64,000 nucleotides of DNA, taken from positions 124,001-188,000 of the forward strand of contig JAYRKL010000006.1 in assembly GCA_041905795.1 (NCBI GenBank). Reading direction: 5' to 3'. A model generated the notes under the pieces. That model worked only from the letters and a program-made list of their open reading frames with translations. It had not been told where the DNA came from and searched no databases. The translations under genes were made by a program, and so were the position numbers. This stretch comes from SHVO01 sp041905795. Its GTDB lineage: Bacteria; Pseudomonadota; Alphaproteobacteria; Rhodospirillales; Rhodospirillaceae. This document shows, in pieces, positions 1 through 9,300 of the stretch; the first letter of the stretch is position 1, and each line of letters starts with the position of its first letter.

Positions 1-529
1 TGCCGTCCTTGAGCATGATGCGCGCCTGGGAGGTCTTGAGCTTGCCCTGGGCCTGGTCGAGGGTGACCTCGCCGGTCAGCTCGACTTCCTGTTTGTCGCG
101 GTCATAGACGCCTGCGCTGGCCGACGCGTTCATGGCGTTGCCGTTGCTCAAGGTGATCTCGGCCTTGGGCTTGTCCAGTTCGATGGTCTTGTCGTCGTTG
201 GTACCTTGGCGGACGCTCTCGGCGGTCACCGAATAGGGCTGGCCCTTGTCGTCGGTGCCGAAATAGCGCGCCTTGGTCATGGCGAGCGCGCGGCCGTTGG
301 CGTCCTTCGCGGGAGCAACCCGGATGCGCTCCTCCTGCTGGCGGAACAGCGGCAGCACCAGCACCACCAGCAGCAGCACGCCCGCCGCCACCGGCAGGGC
401 GACTTTCATGATCTGCACAAAACGGCTGTACTGGCCGACCGCGGCCGCCGTCTTCTCGGGTTGCGGCGGCTGCGGTTTCCAGAAGGCGCCCTTCCTGGCG
501 TCGGGTCCGTTGTCGGTAGCGGCGGTCAT
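1..529 (-). CDS. lptC: LPS export protein LptC, C-terminus cut by window edge
   Basis: Bitopic inner-membrane protein of the Lpt bridge that takes lipopolysaccharide from LptBFG and hands it to periplasmic LptA. The reading frame starts at the ATG complementary to 527-529 and runs off the left edge after about 176 codons. It shows a basic/proline-rich cytoplasmic N-terminus, one hydrophobic segment at about residues 41-59, then a periplasmic beta-rich part (ARYFGTDDKGQPYSVTAE, later EVELTGEVTLD) typical of the LptC/OstA fold. The start overlaps the kdsD stop by 4 bases (ATGA), so translation is probably coupled. lptA and lptB are expected just beyond the edge. Family assignment rests on fold-type motifs plus the conserved rnd-kdsD-lptC order. 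Confidence 0.88.
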   Translation of the reverse strand, partial: MTAATDNGPDARKGAFWKPQPPQPEKTAAAVGQYSRFVQIMKVALPVAAGVLLLVVLVLPLFRQQEERIRVAPAKDANGRALAMTKARYFGTDDKGQPYSVTAESVRQGTNDDKTIELDKPKAEITLSNGNAMNASASAGVYDRDKQEVELTGEVTLDQAQGKLKTSQARIMLKDG

Positions 530-1506
530 ACCGCCCCCGCGCGCAGCACGTCGTGAAGACGCAGGATGCCGACCGGCCGTTCACCTTCGACCACGAACAC
601 GCAGCCGACCTTCCACTCGTTCATGCGCCGCAGCGCTTCCGCCGCCAGGACGTTGCGGGTGGTGGCCTTGGGCGCCTTGGTCATGACGTCGCCGGCGGTC
701 AGGGTCAGCAGCGACCCGATGTGACGGCGCAGGTCGCCGTCGGTGACGATGCCGATCAGCTTGCCGGCGTCATCGATCACGCCCGCGACGCCGAAGGTCT
801 TGCTGGTCATATAGGGCACGACTTCGGCCATGGGCGTGTGCGGCTTCACCAGCGGTAATTCATCGCCGGTGTGCATCAGTTCCTCGACCTTGAACAATTT
901 CCGCCCAAGGTGGCCGCCGGGGTGGAACACCTTGTATTCGTCGGCGGTGAAGCCGCGGCGCTCGAGCAGCGCCACCGCCAGGGCATCGCCCAGGGCCAAG
1001 GTCAGGGTCGTGGAGGTGGTGGGCGCTTCGACCACGGCGCAGGCTTCGCCGACCGGGGGCAGCAACAGCACCACATCGGCACCGGTCGCCAGCGACGACT
1101 GCGCGCGGCTGGTGATGGCGATGAGCGGAATCCCGAAACGCCGGGTGTACGCGACCACGTCGCGCAATTCGCCGGCTTCGCCGGAATTGGAGATGGCGAG
1201 CACGGCGTCGGCCTTGCCGATCATGCCCATGTCGCCGTGGCTGGCCTCGCCCGCGTGCACAAAGAAGGCGGGGGTGCCGGTGGAGGCGAGCGTGGCGGCG
1301 ATCTTGCGTCCGACATGGCCCGACTTGCCGACGCCGGTGACGATCACCCGGCCGGAGATTTTTGCGCAGGTGTCCAGGGCGGCGACGAACGCCGCGCCCA
1401 GGCCGTCGCCCAGGGCCTTCAAGCCGTCGCGGGCATGGTCCAGCACCTGCCGGGCACAGGCGATATCGCTTTGAGTCGGCGAGGTTTTAGCGAGGGGCTT
1501 GTTCAT
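526..1506 (-). CDS. kdsD: Arabinose-5-phosphate isomerase (KdsD/KpsF family)
   Basis: Interconverts ribulose-5-phosphate and arabinose-5-phosphate, the first step toward Kdo for lipopolysaccharide. The 326-residue protein has the family's usual length and order: a SIS sugar-isomerase domain (about residues 40-170, with GVGKSGHVG at 58-66 and HAGEASHGDMG near 84-94) followed by two CBS domains (about 205-326, including a TDGDLRR motif). The ATG at 1506 follows an intergenic stretch of about 240 bases. Downstream it overlaps lptC by 4 bases, tying Kdo synthesis to LPS export in one operon. Confidence 0.95.
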   Translation of the reverse strand: MNKPLAKTSPTQSDIACARQVLDHARDGLKALGDGLGAAFVAALDTCAKISGRVIVTGVGKSGHVGRKIAATLASTGTPAFFVHAGEASHGDMGMIGKADAVLAISNSGEAGELRDVVAYTRRFGIPLIAITSRAQSSLATGADVVLLLPPVGEACAVVEAPTTSTTLTLALGDALAVALLERRGFTADEYKVFHPGGHLGRKLFKVEELMHTGDELPLVKPHTPMAEVVPYMTSKTFGVAGVIDDAGKLIGIVTDGDLRRHIGSLLTLTAGDVMTKAPKATTRNVLAAEALRRMNEWKVGCVFVVEGERPVGILRLHDVLRAGAV

Positions 1507-1747
1507 TGTCCTAGCGTGTGTGGCCCATGCGATGGGGGACGCGCGGCGAGAGTATGCCCAAGCCGGTTAAAAAATGGGTACAGTTTATTGCAATCCGCAT
1601 GCCAACCTTATCTTGACCCGGAAGATAACCCCTCGAGTCTCCCCGAAGTGTCCCGGACATATGGCAATAACGGGCCTGTCCGCAAGAACCGGCGGAGATC
1701 GTTCTTATAAAAAGATCAATTATTTAAGGCCCCGGCAGCACGGCGCC

Positions 1748-2368
1748 TCAGTGATTGAAGATGTCCTCTTCCGCCCAGCCGGCGAGATCCAGGGCGGCGC
1801 GGTCGGGGAGGAAGCGGAAGCAGGCCTCGGCCAGTTCCGTGCGGCCTTCCCGGGCCAGGAGGCGCTCCATCTCGGCCTTGAGGCGGTGGAGATAGAGGAC
1901 ATCGGCGGCGGCATAGTCGAGCTGCTCGGCCGAAAGGGTGGTGGCGCCCCAGTCGGAGGTCTGCTGCTGTTTGGAGATCTCCACGCCCAGCAGTTCCCGG
2001 CAGAGGTCCTTGAGGCCGTGTTTGTCGGTATTGGTGCGGGCCAGGCGCGAGGCGGTGCGGGTGCAATAGACCGGGGCGCAGCGCACGCCGAGATGGCGCT
2101 GGATCATGCCCAGGTCGAACCGCCCGAAATGAAAGATCTTGAGGATTTTGGTGTCCGCGAGCAACGCGCTCAGGCGCGGCGCGGGCTGGCCGGGGACGAT
2201 CTGAACCAGATGGGCATCGCCGTCGCCGGCGGAAATCTGGACCAGGCACAAACGGTCGCGATGCAGTTTCAGGCCGGTGGTTTCGGTATCGACGGCGATG
2301 CTGCCGGTGAAGCTGCCCTCTTTGAAAACAGAGGGGCCCAGATCGCCGCGATGGAAGTGGTTTGCCAA
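1748..2368 (-). CDS. rnd: Ribonuclease D, short alphaproteobacterial type
   Basis: 3'-5' exoribonuclease of the DEDD superfamily, involved in trimming tRNA 3' ends. Exo I (AVDTETTGLKLHRDR), Exo II (KIFHFGRFDLGMIQ) and Exo III (DYAAADVLYL) motifs are all present. The frame stays open to 2458, but that extension lies inside the tRNA-Leu gene and cannot be the real N-terminus. I place the start at a TTG at 2366-2368 (M-ANHFHRGD), giving about 206 residues, the size of the single-domain alphaproteobacterial form without HRDC domains. An ATT codon slightly upstream is the alternative. The gene starts 40 bases after the tRNA 3' end, on the same strand. Confidence 0.9.
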   Translation of the reverse strand: MANHFHRGDLGPSVFKEGSFTGSIAVDTETTGLKLHRDRLCLVQISAGDGDAHLVQIVPGQPAPRLSALLADTKILKIFHFGRFDLGMIQRHLGVRCAPVYCTRTASRLARTNTDKHGLKDLCRELLGVEISKQQQTSDWGATTLSAEQLDYAAADVLYLHRLKAEMERLLAREGRTELAEACFRFLPDRAALDLAGWAEEDIFNH

Positions 2369-2408
2369 AACCGTGCCCTGAATACTATCAGTGCCTGAGA
2401 CTTGAGAG

Positions 2409-2495
<87 letters not shown>

Positions 2496-2540
2496 GCCCA
2501 GGACCGCCTCGGAAACCGGGGGGTCATGAACAGGGCGAGA

Positions 2541-2570
2541 CGGATACCCCCCTGCACCCCGGCTTGTCAA
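2541..2570 (-). promoter_or_regulatory. Likely promoter of tRNA-Leu (and possibly rnd)
   Basis: On the minus strand a perfect -35 TTGACA (complement of 2565-2570) is followed after 18 bases by TATCCG (complement of 2541-2546), which matches the -10 consensus only partly, as is common in alphaproteobacteria. Initiation near 2535 would give a leader of about 40 bases before the tRNA 5' end at 2495. Confidence 0.5.
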
Positions 2571-2723
2571 TCTAAGCCCGCGCCCAAATGGGGTTTTTTT
2601 GCTGCTCCTCCCCGGGCCCTCTGTTGCCAGCAAAGCGGTTTTTATGCGACGTGTTCGGAACCGGAACGGCGCGAAAGCGCGGTTGCCGGGAATGACTTGA
2701 TCTGGATCGGGCGGACTCATCCC

Positions 2724-3716
2724 ATGGCAGGCAAACGCGTCACCGTCTTCGGAGGCTCCGGCTTCATCGGCCGTCACGTGGTGCGTCACCTGGCGGCCCA
2801 GGGCTGGCGTGTGCGGGTGGCGGTGCGCGACATCGAGGAAGCGGCCTTCCTGCGCCCGGCCGGCAACCTCGGGCAAATCTCCCTGGTCCCCGTCTCCATC
2901 GCCGATGCCGCCGGCGTCGCCGACGCGGTCAAGGGCGCCGACGCGGTCATCAACCTGGTTGGCGTGCTCTATGAACGCGGCAAGCGTTCGTTTCAGGCCC
3001 TGCATGTGGACGGCGCGCGGCGCATTGCCGAAGCCGCCCGCGCGGCCGGCGTCACCCATCTCGTTCATGTTTCCGCGCTCGGCGCCGACGCCGCTTCGCC
3101 GTCCAAATACGCCCGCAGCAAGGCCGCCGGCGAAGCCGCGGTGCACGGCGCGTTCCCCGGCGCCACCATTTTCCGCCCGAGCGTGGTGTTCGGGACCGAG
3201 GATCGCTTCTTCAACATGTTCGGCGCCCTGGCGCAGGTCTCGCCGGTGCTGCCGCTGTTCACCAACACCGCGCCCCACGCGCCCGGCGGCGGCGGAACCA
3301 AGTTCCAGCCCGTCCATGTCGGCGACGTCGCCGAAGCCATAGCCGCGTCGGTGACCGGCGAGGCCCACCAGGGCCGCACTTATGAACTCGCCGGCCCCAA
3401 GGTCTACAGCATGCTGGAGATCCTGAAGATCGTGAACCGCGAGACCATGCGCAACCGCATGATCTGGGGCATGCCGTTCGTTTTTGCCTCTATCAAAGCG
3501 GCTTTCCTGCAGTTCCTGCCGAACCCGCCGCTCACGCCCGACCAGGTGAAACTGCTCAAGCTGGACAACGTCGCGTCGGGCCGCGCGCCCGGCCTGGAAG
3601 CGTTCGGGATCGCGGCGACGCCGGTGGAACTGGTGGTGCCCACGTACCTCAAGCGGTTCCGCCCGGTGCAGCAGACCAAGAAGATCCGCGCCGATGGACG
3701 GCTTAGCGCGCACTAA
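2724..3716 (+). CDS. NDUFA9-like NAD(P)-binding oxidoreductase (atypical SDR)
   Basis: Atypical short-chain dehydrogenase related to the 39-kDa accessory subunit (NDUFA9) of mitochondrial complex I. Bacterial relatives are associated with complex I or quinone metabolism, but their reaction is not settled. A Rossmann GGSGFIGRHV motif lies at residues 9-18, followed by NLVGVLYERG and FRPSVVFGTEDRFFN. The frame is open back to 2526, but the ATG at 2724 places the nucleotide-binding motif at the usual distance and gives 330 residues. It is followed convergently by the UppP-like gene and then gltDB. Confidence 0.85.
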   Translation: MAGKRVTVFGGSGFIGRHVVRHLAAQGWRVRVAVRDIEEAAFLRPAGNLGQISLVPVSIADAAGVADAVKGADAVINLVGVLYERGKRSFQALHVDGARRIAEAARAAGVTHLVHVSALGADAASPSKYARSKAAGEAAVHGAFPGATIFRPSVVFGTEDRFFNMFGALAQVSPVLPLFTNTAPHAPGGGGTKFQPVHVGDVAEAIAASVTGEAHQGRTYELAGPKVYSMLEILKIVNRETMRNRMIWGMPFVFASIKAAFLQFLPNPPLTPDQVKLLKLDNVASGRAPGLEAFGIAATPVELVVPTYLKRFRPVQQTKKIRADGRLSAH

Positions 3717-3725
3717 CCAGCCAGG

Positions 3726-4538
3726 CTAGAAAGCGATCAGCTCGTAAGCGAGCACCAGCACCGCGGCGGCGGCCAGCAGGCGATAGACCGCGAACACCGC
3801 GAAGCTGGAGCGCCGCAGCCAGCTCATGAGCGAGGCCAGCGAGGCCAGCGCCATGACGAATCCCACCGCACCCGCGATCAGGTCCATACGATCGAAGTGC
3901 ACCGCGGCTCCGGCGGCGCGCGCCGCAATCAGGGTTTTCACCAGCACCGCCGCTAGCGGCATCACGCCCGCGAGGATCGAGAACCGCACCGCTTCGTCGC
4001 GCTCGTATCCGAGCAGGCGCGCGACCGTCACCGGTCCGCCGGCGCTGCGCATCCCCGACAGCAAAGCGACCGCCTCGGCGAGGCCGATCAGCACCGCGTC
4101 GATGAAGGTGGCGTGCTCGACGCGTTTCACCGTCATGCACATGCCGTCGAGGGCCAGCAGGGCGAGCGCGCCGCCGACGCCAAGCCACCCGATCCAGAGC
4201 GGCGTATTGGCCGCTCCGCCGGCGTAACGCTCGATCGCCGCGCTCAGCGCCACGGCGACGACGGCCGAAGCCAACAGCTGGGCGGCGAGCCGCGCGCCGG
4301 GGTCGCGCTTGCCCTTGGCGGCGCGCACCACGCCGGCGGCCATGTCGAACAGATCGGACCAGAAGAAGGCGAGCATGGCCAGGATCACGCCGGCCTGGGT
4401 GGCGGCGATTTCCGCCGGACCCGGAGCGCTCCAGCCGGTGAATTCAGTCAAAAGGGCAAAATGGGCAGAGATCCCGATGGGGAAAATCGCCGCCAGCCCC
4501 TGTAGCACCGCGAACACAACTACTAGCGTCAGCGCCAC
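3726..4538 (-). CDS. UppP/BacA-like membrane protein with degenerate active site
   Basis: Polytopic membrane protein of 270 residues, the length and hydrophobic layout of undecaprenyl-diphosphatase UppP (BacA), which recycles the lipid carrier of peptidoglycan and O-antigen. The usual first motif (E/Q)GxTEFLPxSSxxH reads QGLAAIFPIGISAH: the second acidic residue is Ala and the serine pair is Gly-Ile, while the His is kept. The usual second motif PGxSRSG reads SGMRSAGG, so the catalytic Arg position is Ser. Flanking sequence (TVARLLGYERDEAVRFSIL) still aligns well. The fold is recognisable, but UppP phosphatase activity is doubtful. Confidence 0.75.
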   Translation of the reverse strand: MALTLVVVFAVLQGLAAIFPIGISAHFALLTEFTGWSAPGPAEIAATQAGVILAMLAFFWSDLFDMAAGVVRAAKGKRDPGARLAAQLLASAVVAVALSAAIERYAGGAANTPLWIGWLGVGGALALLALDGMCMTVKRVEHATFIDAVLIGLAEAVALLSGMRSAGGPVTVARLLGYERDEAVRFSILAGVMPLAAVLVKTLIAARAAGAAVHFDRMDLIAGAVGFVMALASLASLMSWLRRSSFAVFAVYRLLAAAAVLVLAYELIAF

Positions 4539-4614
4539 GCGCCTACACCCACCCCTGGTCCCCTAAGTCCTTATACCACTGAGGATTCCCTGACCAAAGA
4601 CCCTTCCCGCAAGG

Positions 4615-4642
4615 TATTTAGTACATAAATGATTACTAAATA
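4615..4642. promoter_or_regulatory. Inverted repeat upstream of gltD
   Basis: Perfect 9-base arms TATTTAGTA and TACTAAATA flank a 10-base spacer, in an AT-rich stretch of an otherwise GC-rich intergenic region between the divergent UppP-like gene and gltD. The shape and position, about 160 bases before the gltD start, suggest an operator for an unidentified dimeric regulator. No specific family can be assigned from sequence. Confidence 0.4.
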
Positions 4643-4801
4643 TAAGACGATCCATCGAAAAATCCGACCCCCATCCACAACTTTGTTTATGGGCATAAAA
4701 TAATGTCAGTAATACTGTCTTATGTCGGGGATTCCGCTGGTTTGAGGGGGGATTGGTCTGTAAGTACGGCCGTCCCAGGTCTTTTTCCGCAAGAGCCCCC
4801 C

Positions 4802-6292
4802 ATGTCCGATTCCCGCCAGAAGCCCCGTGAAATGCTGCAGTTCCTTGGCCTCGAGGCTGAAGGTCCGGCGAAGCGGGCCGCCGGCCAGCGCCGCAAGGAC
4901 TTCGGGGAAATCTACGAGGCCTGGCCCGAAGCCGACGCCGGCGACCAGGCCTCGCGCTGCGAGCAGTGCGGCATCCCGTTCTGCCAAGTGCATTGTCCGG
5001 TTCAGAACAACATCCCCGACTGGCTGAAACTCACGGCGGAGGGCCGCCTGGAAGAAGCCTACGAGGTGTCCTCGGCCACCAACAACATGCCCGAGATCTG
5101 CGGCCGGATCTGCCCGCAGGACCGGCTGTGCGAGGGTTCCTGCGTCCTGGAGCAGTCCAAGCACGGCGCGGTGACCATCGGCGCGGTGGAGAAGTTCATC
5201 ACCGATACCGCCTGGGAAAAGGGCTGGGTGAAGCCGGTGACGCCGGCACACGAACGCGACACCTCGGTCGGCATCATCGGCGCCGGTCCGGGCGGTCTCG
5301 CCGCCGCGGAAGAACTGCGCAAGCTCGGCCACAAGGTCGAGATCTATGACCGCTACGACCGCGCCGGCGGCCTGATGATCTACGGCATCCCCAACTTCAA
5401 GCTGGAGAAAGAGGTGGTGAATCGCCGCACCGACCTCCTCAAGCGCGCCGGCATCGTGTTCCACCACAATGTCGATGTGGGTTCGACCATCAGCTTCGCC
5501 GAGCTGCGCAAGAAGCACCACGCGGTGCTGATCGCCACCGGCGTCTACAAGGCGCGGACCCTGGCCTGCCCCGGCGTCGGCGCCGCCGGCGTGTTCCCGG
5601 CCATGCGCTACCTGACCGCCTCCAACCGCAAGGACCTGGGCGACACCGTGCCGGACTTCGACAGCGGCGAATTGAACGCCAGCGGCAAGAACGTCGTGGT
5701 GATCGGCGGCGGCGACACCGCCATGGACTGCGTGCGCACCGCCATTCGCCAGGGCGCCAAGTCGGTGAAGTGTCTCTACCGCCGCGACCGCGAGAACATG
5801 CCGGGCTCGCAGCGCGAAGTCGCCAACGCCGTCGAGGAAGGCGTCGAGTTCCTGTGGCTGTCGGCGCCGGAAGCCGTGCTGCACGACGCCGACAATGCCG
5901 CGACCGGCGTGCGCGCGGTGCGCATGCGTCTCGGCACGCCCGACCCGTCGGGCCGCGCCAAGCCGGAGGAGATCGAGGGTTCGCAGTTCGTGGTGCCCGC
6001 CGACATGGTGATCGAAGCCCTCGGCTTCGACCCCGAGGACGTGCCGGCCATGTTCGGCGAGACCGCTTTGGGTGTGACGCGCTGGGGCACGCTCAAGACC
6101 GACTTCCGCACGCTCATGACGACCATGGACGGCGTGTTCGCCGCCGGCGACATCGTGCGCGGCGCGTCCCTGGTGGTGTGGGCGATCCGCGACGGCCGTG
6201 ACGCCGCCGCGAACATCCACCGTTACCTCAATTCCTCCTCGATTGAGAAGAACGGGGCCGCGCGGCCGCAGACGCTGCGCCAGGCATCGTAA
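4802..6292 (+). CDS. gltD: Glutamate synthase (NADPH) small subunit
   Basis: Beta subunit of GOGAT. It passes electrons from NADPH through FAD and Fe-S clusters to the large subunit for reductive transfer of the glutamine amide to 2-oxoglutarate. Two cysteine clusters lie at residues 53-65 (CEQCGIPFCQVHC) and 100-114 (CGRICPQDRLCEGSC). An FAD-binding GAGPGG sits at 160-165 and a second nucleotide-binding GGGDTAMDC near 301-309. The frame is open to 4703, but the ATG at 4802 gives the usual N-terminus (about 496 residues). gltB follows 11 bases later. Confidence 0.96.
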   Translation: MSDSRQKPREMLQFLGLEAEGPAKRAAGQRRKDFGEIYEAWPEADAGDQASRCEQCGIPFCQVHCPVQNNIPDWLKLTAEGRLEEAYEVSSATNNMPEICGRICPQDRLCEGSCVLEQSKHGAVTIGAVEKFITDTAWEKGWVKPVTPAHERDTSVGIIGAGPGGLAAAEELRKLGHKVEIYDRYDRAGGLMIYGIPNFKLEKEVVNRRTDLLKRAGIVFHHNVDVGSTISFAELRKKHHAVLIATGVYKARTLACPGVGAAGVFPAMRYLTASNRKDLGDTVPDFDSGELNASGKNVVVIGGGDTAMDCVRTAIRQGAKSVKCLYRRDRENMPGSQREVANAVEEGVEFLWLSAPEAVLHDADNAATGVRAVRMRLGTPDPSGRAKPEEIEGSQFVVPADMVIEALGFDPEDVPAMFGETALGVTRWGTLKTDFRTLMTTMDGVFAAGDIVRGASLVVWAIRDGRDAAANIHRYLNSSSIEKNGAARPQTLRQAS

Positions 6293-6303
6293 GGAAATAG
6301 CCC

Positions 6304-9300
6304 ATGACCCAACAAAATTTTACCGACCGGAATTTCGCAGCCCGCGAATCAGGCGAACAATTCGTCGCCAATTACCGCGCCAACGCGGAGAAGCTGACCG
6401 CGGCGCACGCCTATGACCCGGCGCAGGAACACGACGCCTGCGGCGTCGGCATGGTGGTTTCAATTACCGGAAAGCCGCGCCGCGAAGTGGTGGACGCCGG
6501 CATCGACGCCCTCAAGGTGCTCTATCACCGCGGCGCCGTCGACGCCGACGGCAAGACCGGCGACGGCGCCGGCATCCATCTCGAGGTCCCCCAGGACTTC
6601 TTCCGCGAACACGTCACCCGCACCGGCCATGTGGTGCCGGAGGGCGAGACCCTGTGCGTCGGCCAGGTGTTCCTGCCCAAGACCGACCTGGGCGCCCAGG
6701 AAACCTGCCGCACCATCGTCGAAAGCGAAGTCCTGGCCGCCGGCTATTATATCTACGGCTGGCGCCAGGTGCCGGTGGACATCTCCATCATCGGCGAGAA
6801 GGCCAACGCCACCCGGCCCGAGATCGAGCAGATCATGATCGCCAACCGCCGCGGCCTCGTCGGCGACGACCTTGAGCGCAATCTCTATGTCGTGCGCCGG
6901 CGCATCGAGAAGCGCGTGCAGGAAGACCATATCCGCGACTTCTACATGTGCTCGTTCTCCAGCCGCTCGATCATCTACAAGGGCATGTTCCTGGCCGAGC
7001 AGCTGACCTCGTTCTATCCCGACCTGCTGGATCCGCGCTTTGTTTCCAGCTTCGCCATCTACCACCAGCGTTATTCCACCAACACCTTCCCCACCTGGCA
7101 CCTGGCGCAGCCGTTCCGCATGCTCGCCCATAACGGCGAGATCAATACGCTCCTGGGCAACGTCAACTGGATGAAGGCCCATGAGTGCCGCCTCGACCAC
7201 CCGCTGTTCGGCAACGCCATCGAGGACGTGAAACCGATCATCCAGCCGGGCGGCTCGGACTCCGCCACCCTCGACAACGTGTTCGAGCTGATGTGCCGCG
7301 CCGGGCGCACCGCGCCCATGGCCAGGTGTCTGCTGGTGCCCGAAAGCATCAGCCAGAACGCCGACATGCCCGAAGCCCACCGCAACCTGTTCGGCTACTG
7401 CAACGCCGTGATGGAGCCCTGGGACGGCCCCGGCGCCATGTGCGCCACCGACGGCCGCTGGATCATCGGCTATATGGACCGCAACGGCCTGCGCCCGATG
7501 CGCTACACGCTCACGGACGATGGTTTGCTGATCGTCGGCTCCGAGACCGGCATGGTGCGCGTCGAAAGCGCGCATGTGATCGAGAAGGGCCGTGTCGGCC
7601 CCGGGCAGATGATCGGCGTCGACCTCAAGGAAGGGAAGTTCTTCCGCGACCGCGAACTCAAGGACAGCCTCGCCGCCAAGCAGCCGTTCGGCCAGTGGGT
7701 GCAGAACACCACCCATCTCGACGCCATCGCCAAGACCGCCAAGCGCCCGGCCTCCGCCATCGCCAAGGAGGACCTGCTGCGCCGCCAGCACGCCTTTGGG
7801 CTGACGCTCGAGGACATGGAACTGATCCTGCATCCCATGGTGATGGACGCCAAGGAAGCGGTCGGCTCCATGGGCGACGACACGCCGCTCGCGGTGCTGT
7901 CCGACAACTACCGCGGCCTGCATCATTTCTTCCGGCAGAATTTCAGCCAGGTCACCAACCCGCCGATCGACTCACTTCGCGAACGCCGGGTGATGAGCCT
8001 CAACACCCGTCTCGGCAACCTCGGCAATATCCTGGATGAGTCGCCAGAGCAGTGCGAAATCCTGCAGCTGTCCTCGCCGATGCTGACCTCGGCCCAGTTC
8101 GGGGCCATGCGCAAGTATATGGGCGACAGCGCCGGCGACGTGGACTGCACCTTTGACGCCGCCCATTCCGAAACCGGCGGCGGCGAGAACGCCTTGCGCC
8201 TCGCGATCCTGCGCATCCAGAACGAAGCCGAAGAAGCCGTGCGCGCCGGCAAGCGCCACGTCATCCTGTCCGACGAAGGCGTGAGCGCCGCGCGCGCGGC
8301 CATCCCCATGATCCTGGCGGCGGGCGCGGTGCATACCCACCTCATCCGCCAGAAACTGCGCACCTTCTGCTCGCTCAACGTGCGGACCGGCGAATGCCTG
8401 GACGTGCAGTACTTCGCGGTCATGATCGGCGTCGGCGCCACCAGCGTGAACGCCTATCTCGCGGAAGAAGCCATCGCCGACCGCCACCGCCGCGGCCTGT
8501 TCGGGGACCTGAGCCTCGAGGACGGCATCAAGCGCTACCAGAAGGCCATCGGTGAAGGCCTGCTCAAGGTTATGTCCAAGATGGGCATCGCCGTCATCAG
8601 CTCCTATCGCGGCGGCTACAATTTCGAGGCCGTGGGCCTGTCGCGCTCCATGGTCGCCGAATTCTTCCCGGGCATGACCTCGCGCATCTCCGGCATCGGC
8701 TTGGCCGGTGTGCAGAAGAAAGTGCTGGAGCAGCACGCCCGCGCCTTCCGCGCCGGCGCCGTGACCCTGCCGGTGGGCGGCTTCTACCGCTACCGGGCGC
8801 AGTCGGGCGAAACCCATGGCCACGACGGCCGCCTGATCCACATCCTGCAGAGCGCGGTGGCGAAGGACGCCTACGCCACCTACCTGAAATACGCCGAAGG
8901 CATCCGCAAGCTGCCGCCGATCTGGCTGCGCGACCTCCTGGACTTCCGCAAAACCGCCAAGGGGATCTCGCCGGAGCAGGTGGAATCCACCACCGAGATC
9001 CGCAAGCGCTTCGTCACGCCCGGCATGTCCCTGGGCGCCCTCGGCCCCGAGGCCCACGGCACCCTCAATATCGCCATGAACCGCATCGGCGCCAAGTCGG
9101 ACTCCGGCGAAGGCGGCGAAGTGCGCGCGCGCTATAAGCCCGCGCCCAACGGCGACAACGCCAACTCCGCCATCAAGCAGATCGCCTCGGGGCGTTTCGG
9201 CGTCACCGCCGAATACCTCAACCAGTGCCGTGAAATCGAGATCAAGGTCGCCCAGGGCGCCAAGCCCGGAGAAGGCGGACAGCTCCCCGGCTTCAAGGTG

